Source: Calliphora vicina
Lineage: Eukaryota > Arthropoda > Insecta > Diptera > Calliphoridae
Assembly (NCBI RefSeq): GCF_958450345.1
Contig: NW_027052672.1
Location: 310,001 to 374,000 of the forward strand
Direction: 5' to 3'
Length of the DNA stretch: 64,000 nt
Shown: piece by piece, positions 54,851 to 64,000 of the stretch
How the letters are laid out: every line of letters starts with the position of its first letter
Position numbering within the stretch: the first letter of the stretch is position 1
Translations under genes and position numbers: made by a program
Notes under the pieces: generated by a model
Seen by the model: only the letters and a program-made list of their open reading frames with translations
What the model was told of the DNA's origin: nothing
Databases searched by the model: none

Positions 54851-55117
54851 AGAATATTTTCACTCCTTGTGGTGGTTCAACGCACCTGAAGAGCAAAAAC
54901 GGTTGAATATATTGCAAATTGGATTTCACCAGTCGATTCTGCATCAAAAATTAATACAATTGATCTTTTTTGAATCCTTAAAAATAGTTCCAAAAACGGC
55001 ACCAATATTTTCTTTCTATTATTTATTTAACTTTAATCAGTTTGAGTTTAGCTGTCATAGCGTAAACATTATTTTCTCCCTACGTTATTTTCTCTCTCTA
55101 TACCAGTGATGTTCACG
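54851..55117. other. Unassigned sequence before the hAT element
   Basis: A 94-codon frame crosses this stretch but shows no family resemblance and starts inside repeat. Nothing else recognised. Confidence 0.4.
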
Positions 55118-55396
55118 CAGAGGTGCCAGATAATTTTGAAGGAAAATCGGCAACTTTATCAAAAAAAATCGGCATTTATCGGCATATAGATTTAAAAAAT
55201 CGGCAAATTATCGGCAATTAAAAAAACACTTGTTATAAATGTATGAAATCAAACATTTTTATTAAAAAAAATATATATCAAAACAAATGAAATCAATTCA
55301 GCAATCAACATATTAATGTTATGTTATACAAAGATAAAATTTTATGTCTAAATTTTCATTATTTTTCATTTTTATTTATACATACATATGTACATT

Positions 55397-55715
55397 AGGG
55401 GGGGTGATTTTTTTCACCAAAAATCGTATAGCAGAAACGCATTCTACGGAAAATTCTATGAAATTTTCCCCAAGAAACCACAGGTCTAAAATCAAATCAT
55501 ATCTTACACATTTCGTCTTTTATCCAATGATATTTCAGTATTATTTTTTTTAATGTATTTTTATTGGATAATAGACGAAATGCGCAAGATAGGATTCGAT
55601 TTTAGACCTATGGTTTCTTGGGGAAACATTCTTAGAATTTTCCGTAAATTGTGTTTCTGCTATACGATTTTTTACTTTTTAATCGTCGATACAATTCGAC
55701 CCGGCGTAATGTACA
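55397..55715. mobile_element. Foldback MITE, about 320 bp
   Basis: AAAAATCGTATAGCAGAAAC, TTTTCCCCAAGAAACCA, GGTCTAAAATC and TCGTCTTTTATCCAATGA are all mirrored in the right half (55560-55675). Outer tips near GTACATTA / TAATGTAC. Confidence 0.75.
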
Positions 55716-55934
55716 TACATATATAGTAAATATATACTTTAATTATATGAGATATGTTCAAGTTTTTTAGTTAAATATTTAAGTAAAAATAATGATGAAA
55801 TGAAAATTGGTTTTACATTTTTAAGAATACATGCTTGAGTTTGTCAAGTTTAAAATATCTTTCTTAATATCTATATCAAAACAATTTGAATTTTTATATT
55901 TTAAAAAATCTTTAGAATAAAGAACACCTTCTAA

Positions 55935-56100
55935 AGGTACGGTTACAAGGGAACATGGACATTTAGTTTTATTAATACTAAAATACGTTTAACATTCACA
56001 GAAGAATGTGGCAGTATCATTATTTGTTGAATAAATTTTTCTAACAATGGGAATGCAGATGTTTTACCGCCACGCTTTTGTCCACAAACTGTTTTTCAAA
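55935..56100 (-). pseudogene. hAT transposase C-terminal scrap
   Basis: CGQKRGGKTSAFPLLEKFIQ is followed by ILPHSSVNVKRILVLI, a decayed form of the hAT LPxSNAxVER(I/V)FS signature. About 50 codons remain. Confidence 0.55.
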
Positions 56101-56216
56101 ACGTTGGTAAATTAATTTCAAAATCATCATATATTTATATTTTCCTTCTTTTAAAAATTGAAGATTAATCATATTTAAAGATTTAAAATTGTTATTTCCT
56201 TTTCACTATCTAACTA

Positions 56217-58357
<2,141 letters not shown>

Positions 58358-58663
58358 AACAAAATAACATACATATTTTGCAAATAGTATTTTTTTTTTA
58401 TTTTTTTTTTTTTTTTTATTATTATTTATTTTCAACAACCTAGCCTATTGGCCATAATCGGTTATAAATTTCTACTTAAAAAAGTTAGTTTTGTTGAAGT
58501 ATTTAGAGTTGCGAAAATATTCAAAATATATAAAGTAACCAAATTTTTAGAATTAGGTAAAAAATCGGCATTTTTGGAACAAAAATCGCGAAATCGGCAC
58601 TTTGCTATTTTTATGGTATAAAATCGGCAAAATGCCGATAAATCGGCAAATCTGGCAGGCCTG

Positions 58664-59232
58664 TGTTCACGCCATACAACAATTGTTCAAAAAATTTACA
58701 CACATTTGTTACACTCTTTTTAAAACTCTTGTTCATTCATCGTTTAGCAAGCGACGTAAACACATGCGACGGACTATCGTAATTTTTTTTCAGAAATTTG
58801 TTAAGCATTGTTGTTGGTTGTTTTTGAACGAAGCATAGCAAACACACGCGTTTCAATTACAATTGAACACAAAACAATAAAGTCAGAAATAAATAAAAAA
58901 ATTTAGAGAATTTCGGCCGTATAATGTGTATTCTTTTATTTCCTTAAAATTTTAATTACATTAATTTAATAAATTGGTTATATCTGGCAAAAATTCTAAA
59001 TCTAAACATTCTTTATTTTGTTCTTATTTTAAGTGTTTGACATTATGTTTGCTGGGTAGCTCTCTCACCAATACATCTTCATTTTTATTTTTGAACATGA
59101 CTGCTCTATACCAGCGAGCTGCAGTGAGCTCTCAAATGAGCTCTCTTGTTTTTCTTTTCACATGTACGCAAGCACACACATTGTATAAAAACAGTCAGTC
59201 TCGCATGAGCATTGATAGAAGCAGGTTGTGTT
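58664..59232. other. Unassigned sequence with a TATA-like motif
   Basis: Includes GAGCTCTC repeats near 59130 and TGTATAAAAACAGTCAGTCT at 59182-59201. This could be a promoter or an LTR piece, but no downstream gene or second copy was found. Confidence 0.3.
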
Positions 59233-60136
59233 CAGTGTTGCCATTTTAGCACTTTCAGTGCTAGATTTAGCATTTTGTTTCTCGAAAATGCATTGAAATT
59301 TTTAAAAATTATGCTAAATGCATTTTAGCATAATTTGCTTGATAAAAATATTTTACTCCAAAAAATGCTTTTGGAGAAATAAAAAATAACTTTTATTAAT
59401 ATTTCAACTAAATTTCTTTCGGTGTGATAAGTAAATGAACACTACGCATAAATTTACTTGCTTTTTTTATAATTATGTATGTAATGTGTTACACATTTTT
59501 ACAACTGATATAAAAAAAAAAGTTTAAAGAAATTAAAAACAAAAGGGAAAATAATAAAAGTTATTTTTTTTAAACATTAATAGTAAGATTCTTTTGATGA
59601 ATTTTTACTTCCATCTCCGTATTTAGGATATGAATTTGAAAATTTAATAAAGCAAGCGATTAGCTTAAAAAAAATTTCAATTGAAGATGAGAAGGAAATT
59701 CGAAATGTTTGCATTTTATTTTTAAAAGAACTTGTTAATTAACTAAGAAATCGTTTGCCTAAAAATATTAAAAAATATTTCCATATTTTTTACACAAAAT
59801 ACCCTAAATCATGTAAAGAGCCCAATAACAAACATTTTAGAAAAGTTCAAGTATAGTTTAACTGATATAAATATTATTCAAAATCAATGTTCTTATATCT
59901 CAAAACAAGATTGGGATGAAAAATGTGATACAATGACTTTTTGGATTCAAGTATATAATTTTAAAAATTCTGTCGGTGAAAATGTATTTAAAGAATTGTC
60001 TATTTTTGTATTGTCATTACTCGTTTTACCATTTTCTAATGCCGAAGTTGAAAGAAGTTATAAAAAATATTTGTTATTTTATTCTTTAAAACAAAAACAC
60101 AAATTCAATATAAAAGTATATTTAAAAAAACTATAA
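59233..60136 (+). pseudogene. hAT element remnant with transposase C-terminal part
   Basis: CAGTGTTGCCATTTTAGCAC is a hAT-like left tip with sub-terminal ATGCATTTTAGCA motifs. Downstream, the plus strand reads CDTMTFWIQVYNF, then VFKELSIFVLSLLVLPFSNA and EVERSYKKY. The LPFSNAEVER hAT signature is present, but the frame breaks directly after it and upstream codons are shifted. No right end was found. Confidence 0.65.
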
Positions 60137-60772
60137 AATGTAATGTAAAATACATATATAAAAGAATATTCATATCTGAATATAATAATATATTTGTTAA
60201 AAATTAAAATATTTATATATGCAAATATTTTTGTACTACATTTTATAAAATAACCTAAAATTTCCATTCAGAAGTTTTTTTAAATAAAACACATAAAATA
60301 GAATTTAATGTCTAAATCTTTATTATGACCCGAAAGAACAATCTCTGACATTACTTTTTAAAGATAATTTCATTAAAATATAGCACCACGCTGTAGGTGG
60401 TCAATTCGGAAGGTAATAATGCCTGAGATGAAAGCATAAATTCAAGCATGGCGGCTTCAATTGAATGTCATTATATTCTGAATAAATTTTGTCAAAATAG
60501 AAAAAGTTGCATTAGAATTTTTCCCTTTTTATTTCAGTAATTAATTTAATTTATTTTATTGGTTTAAAATCTAAAAATTTAATTGACAAAATTCAAAATC
60601 TAAATATTCAACAACAAAATGAGAAAATTCTTTACCTATTTCATAAAATAGTACCATATTTTCATAATGCAGAAAATCGTCATTTTCGAGAAGGAAATCG
60701 TCAAATCGTCAAATTGCTATTTTTGAAACCAAAAATCGTCAAAATGACGATAAATCGTCAAATCTGGCAGCT
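60137..60772. other. AT-rich sequence with hAT-like CGTCAAAT motifs
   Basis: The right part (60670-60770) has repeated AAATCGTCAAA and TCTGGCAGC, resembling a hAT right end similar to 58560-58663. The left tip was not found. Confidence 0.4.
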
Positions 60773-60871
60773 ATGACCAGAAGCCAAATTAAGAGTAAAG
60801 CAAAGAAAGTCAAAATTAGCAAAGAGAGCCAAGAGAGTGAGGAAACAGACAGTAATTTGATGGAAGAATAA
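60773..60871 (+). pseudogene. Possible tail of LINE ORF1
   Basis: A 32-codon charged frame (MTRSQIKSKAKKVKISKESQ and on to LMEE stop) directly precedes the ORF2 region by 335 bp. I-clade LINEs have an ORF1 upstream with a similar spacer. No Cys-rich zinc knuckles are visible, so ORF1 would be almost wholly missing. Confidence 0.3.
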
Positions 60872-61206
60872 TAAATTATTAACCCATTATGGACCATCGG
60901 TGATGTGAATGATTCCTGCATCGAGCGGATTTTTTCTTTGAATTCATAGTTAGTTGATGTTGATTGCAATATTGCTTAAGTTTATTTATTTGAGCCACTA
61001 TTGTTAATCTCTCTTCAATGTCTGGGGATCTAGCGATTAAGTCTCGTTCGATTTTTGAACCATTTACATCACCGATGTTCTATCACTTTATATACTTATA
61101 TATTTATATAATCATTATACATTATTATATTATTTTTTGTAGTTCTTATATTCACTATTAATATTATACACTCATTTTATATTTCTCTATAGTAAAATAC
61201 ATAAAT

Positions 61207-64000
61207 ATGTCACTAACAATATTACAATGGAATATTAGAGGATATACCAACAACTACAACGAACTACAGATACTAATAGCAAAATACAGACCCAAGATAA
61301 TTACTTTACAAGAAACTCACATCCAAAATTCTGTCAACATTATAACTCCAATACCTTACAAAATTTATTTATCAAATACCACTCACAATTCCTTTGGCGG
61401 CTCCGCAATATTAATCCACGACTCTGTTCAACACGAATTAATCAATTCACCGAGCAACTTTGACTCCATATCAATATTAATACACTCAATGAAATCATTT
61501 ATAATTTTTAGCACATATATTCCACCGACTAGAAGTTTCACATATAACCACCTACACAGTTTATTTAATTCTAGACATCCAGTAATAATAACTGGCGATT
61601 TCAATAGTTGGCATGTTAACTGGGGTTCTAATACAACTAATAGAAGGGGTAAGATACTATCTAAGTACATTTTGAACTCAAGATTATGTATTCCGAATGA
61701 CAATACTCCCACTCATTTTTCCACACACAAAACATTTACAAATATTGATTTAACACTCATATCAGCCTCATTATCAATTTACGCCGATTGGAATATCGAA
61801 ACTGATTTATCAGGTAGTGACCATTTCCCAATCGTCACTTCCCTATTTCAACACAATTTTACACAGCCAAAGTTTAGAAACCTTTTCAATTTGAAAATGG
61901 CAAGATGGGATCAATACAAAATACATTCTAAAACGTTCAGTGATAAACGACCTATTAGCCTTAACATTAATAAAGAAGCTGCTAACATAAATAAGATAAT
62001 TTTACAAAGTGCTAATGAAAGCATACCTCAACACAAACCATATAGACGTAAACACGCTGTTCCATGGTGGTCTAACCATCTGGAACTCTTAAAGGCTAAG
62101 AAAAATCATCTATGGAACAAATTTAAGAGAAACATTTCAACAGAAAATGAATTAAACTTTAAAAAAGCGAATGCTCTATATAAAAGAGAAATTAAAATTG
62201 CAAAACGAACATCCATGTATAATTTCACATCTCAAATAAACCCCAAAACTAATACAGAAAAAATGTGGAACTATATTCGCAAATTTTGTGGATTAAGACC
62301 TAAAATTACAATACATTGTATACAAGATCCAATTAATACCCAAACTAATATTATAGATCCATTTTCCATTGCGGAAAATTTCTGTGAATATTGGTCTAAT
62401 CAATCAAAAGACGATAATTTCTCCACTACCTTCCAACAATCTAAACATTATTTCACGTCTGCCCCCAATATAATTTTTCATACAGATAATAAAGCTTCTC
62501 TAATAGAGGATGATATTAATATGATGGAACTCAAAATTGCTTTAAGCAAATTAAAAGGAAATACTCCAGGATTAGACCGCATATCTTATCCAATGATCTC
62601 AAATTTATCAGATCATGTACTCTCAAGACTAATTCTATTATATAACAATATTTTTAACAACTATGTTCCTCAAATTTATAAAAATAGTCTAGTTATTCCT
62701 ATATTAAAACCCAAGGGAGATAGGACTTTAATCCCATCATACCGCCCAATTTCCCTCAATCCATGTTGTTCCAAGGTACTAGATAAAATCATAGCCGGTA
62801 GACTATGGTGGTTTGTCACTACTAACAAATTGATCAATGAACATCAGTATGGTTTTATAAAAGGCAAATCTATTTCAGACCCATTACTTTATTTAGATTT
62901 TAAGATTAGTCAAACTTTACAAAACAAAAACCATTTATCTATAATTTCTCTTGATTTCGCCAAAGCTTTCGACAAGACTGGATTGTATACAATATTGAAA
63001 CAACTGATTGAATGGAAAATAGGGCCAAAAATATTTAATTACATAAGAAACTACCTTACAAATAGAAAAATTATTGTCCGAAATAATTTATATTATTCAC
63101 AGTATAGACCATTATATAACGGGATTCCGCAAGGATCTCCTCTGTCCGTTGTTTTGTTTCTAATTGCCTTTGATAAACTATCGAACATCATATCATTACA
63201 CAAAGAACTAGATTTCGTGGCATACGCCGACGATTACGTGATAGTGAGGAAACTTAATAGGGAAAAGAGCAGTAACATAGATTTTAATAATGTTATTTCC
63301 GACATACAAGACTGGTGCACTTACTCAGGTGCACAATTGTCTCTAGAAAAATGTAAGCACTTACATATATGTCGAAAACTTAATTGCACTCCTATTCTTC
63401 TTACAAATAACACCACCATAGGATCAGTCAACAATCTAAGGATATTAGGAGTTATATTCAATAATCGCTACAGATGGAAATCACACGTAGACAATCTCAT
63501 ATTATCCCTTGTAAACAAACTAAATATCATAAAATTTCTCTCCTCTAAAAAATTTGGCTACAATACTTCATCTCTTATTCAAATTTTTAAATCGATCATA
63601 ATTTCTAAAATAACTTTCACCCTATACCTCTATGGATACGCACCAAAAAGTACTTTAAACAAATTAAAGACCATTTTCAATTCCGCATTACGTTTATCAT
63701 TAGGAGCCTTTAAGACCTCCCCAATTAGAAACTTAATCTTTGAAGCTGACGTTATGTCAATTGAACAATACCGCGACTACTCCACAGCAAAATTATTCAA
63801 ATCAATTCTTTTCAAGGACAGATATCCACTTTCAAAACTTTTGGCAAAATCCTACCGACAAACTAAATTTACACAAATTCCATCGTCATTAACACGTATC
63901 TTTAATTTCTGTATTGATCATAATATACCCTTCAATGAAACACAAATACACACCTCAATCAGGCCCAATTGCATAATCGATCCACTCACAATTGATGTCT
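61207..64000 (+). CDS. I-clade non-LTR retrotransposon ORF2 (endonuclease + reverse transcriptase), runs off window
   Basis: ATG at 61207 opens a frame of 931 codons with no stop to the window end. The N-terminal part is an APE-type endonuclease: LQWNIRGY, LQETHI, ITGDFNSWH, and SGSDHFPIV (the terminal SDH). The reverse transcriptase follows: NTPGLDRISYPM, SYRPISLNPCCSK, ISLDFAKAFDKTGLY, GIPQGSPLSVVLF, and FVAYADDYV with the catalytic Asp pair, then LRILGVIF. SALRLSLGAFKTSP is typical of I-factor-like elements. The RNase H and 3' parts would lie past 64000. The frame looks intact and young compared with the decayed DNA elements around it. It is 5'-truncated, since ORF1 is missing or reduced to a stub, so autonomy is unlikely. 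It lies antisense to Srrm234. Confidence 0.9.
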   Translation, partial: MSLTILQWNIRGYTNNYNELQILIAKYRPKIITLQETHIQNSVNIITPIPYKIYLSNTTHNSFGGSAILIHDSVQHELINSPSNFDSISILIHSMKSFIIFSTYIPPTRSFTYNHLHSLFNSRHPVIITGDFNSWHVNWGSNTTNRRGKILSKYILNSRLCIPNDNTPTHFSTHKTFTNIDLTLISASLSIYADWNIETDLSGSDHFPIVTSLFQHNFTQPKFRNLFNLKMARWDQYKIHSKTFSDKRPISLNINKEAANINKIILQSANESIPQHKPYRRKHAVPWWSNHLELLKAKKNHLWNKFKRNISTENELNFKKANALYKREIKIAKRTSMYNFTSQINPKTNTEKMWNYIRKFCGLRPKITIHCIQDPINTQTNIIDPFSIAENFCEYWSNQSKDDNFSTTFQQSKHYFTSAPNIIFHTDNKASLIEDDINMMELKIALSKLKGNTPGLDRISYPMISNLSDHVLSRLILLYNNIFNNYVPQIYKNSLVIPILKPKGDRTLIPSYRPISLNPCCSKVLDKIIAGRLWWFVTTNKLINEHQYGFIKGKSISDPLLYLDFKISQTLQNKNHLSIISLDFAKAFDKTGLYTILKQLIEWKIGPKIFNYIRNYLTNRKIIVRNNLYYSQYRPLYNGIPQGSPLSVVLFLIAFDKLSNIISLHKELDFVAYADDYVIVRKLNREKSSNIDFNNVISDIQDWCTYSGAQLSLEKCKHLHICRKLNCTPILLTNNTTIGSVNNLRILGVIFNNRYRWKSHVDNLILSLVNKLNIIKFLSSKKFGYNTSSLIQIFKSIIISKITFTLYLYGYAPKSTLNKLKTIFNSALRLSLGAFKTSPIRNLIFEADVMSIEQYRDYSTAKLFKSILFKDRYPLSKLLAKSYRQTKFTQIPSSLTRIFNFCIDHNIPFNETQIHTSIRPNCIIDPLTIDV

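Noticed and set aside
59150..59232. Core promoter at TGTATAAAAACAGTCAGT
   Set aside because: No initiator at the right distance and no downstream gene; kept only as an unassigned note.
61428..61712. 94-codon minus-strand frame
   Set aside because: Antisense shadow of the LINE endonuclease domain.

Overview
This 64 kb window is AT-rich, intron- and transposon-dominated insect DNA. The dispersed repeats (ends reading ATTCGGC...GCCGAAT, internal CAGA runs, and a second family with TCCGTCCGTC runs) and the one conserved gene point to a calyptrate fly, most likely a blow fly. The species call is an inference from repeat style, not from a search.

One host gene is recognised. The minus strand carries the 3' two-thirds of an SR-rich splicing factor of the SRRM2/3/4 type (Drosophila Srrm234, CG7971). 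Its exons are 44577-44727, 27090-27154, 23781-27026, 23608-23721, 2231-2326 and 1526-1670. All phases join without a frameshift. The last two exons encode the eMIC (enhancer of microexons) domain, ending in DRRRITSARKRPIPYHR and a short RS tail. A 21.3 kb intron separates them from the main RS exons. At the start of that intron an in-frame stop is followed 28 nt later by AATAAA, which would give an eMIC-less isoform. The start codon and the expected cwf21 domain lie outside the window, beyond the high-coordinate end.

The rest is nested mobile DNA. 2.8-6.7 kb: a TIR element holding another repeat and a foldback. 6.8-10.4 kb: small TIR elements, a Harbinger remnant and Helitron-like repeats. 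10.7-20.3 kb: a palindromic element with tRNA-like arms, interrupted by two hAT elements. The larger hAT is interrupted by a 6.4 kb element with long inverted arms that carries an intact 662-codon gene of an uncharacterised, transposase-like family; this is the most interesting object here. 20.3-22.7 kb: a repeat with a 118 bp tandem array and a Helitron-like end.

28.9-44.1 kb is one deep insertion stack: a split repeat contains a CAGA-type repeat, which contains TIR elements, a pogo-like element and a 2.95 kb tandem duplication. 45-60 kb holds Tc1, hAT and foldback remnants. 60.8 kb to the window end is an I-clade LINE on the plus strand, with an uninterrupted endonuclease/reverse-transcriptase frame running off the edge.

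There is no functional linkage between the host gene and the mobile elements, except that they enlarge its introns and may influence 3'-end choice.
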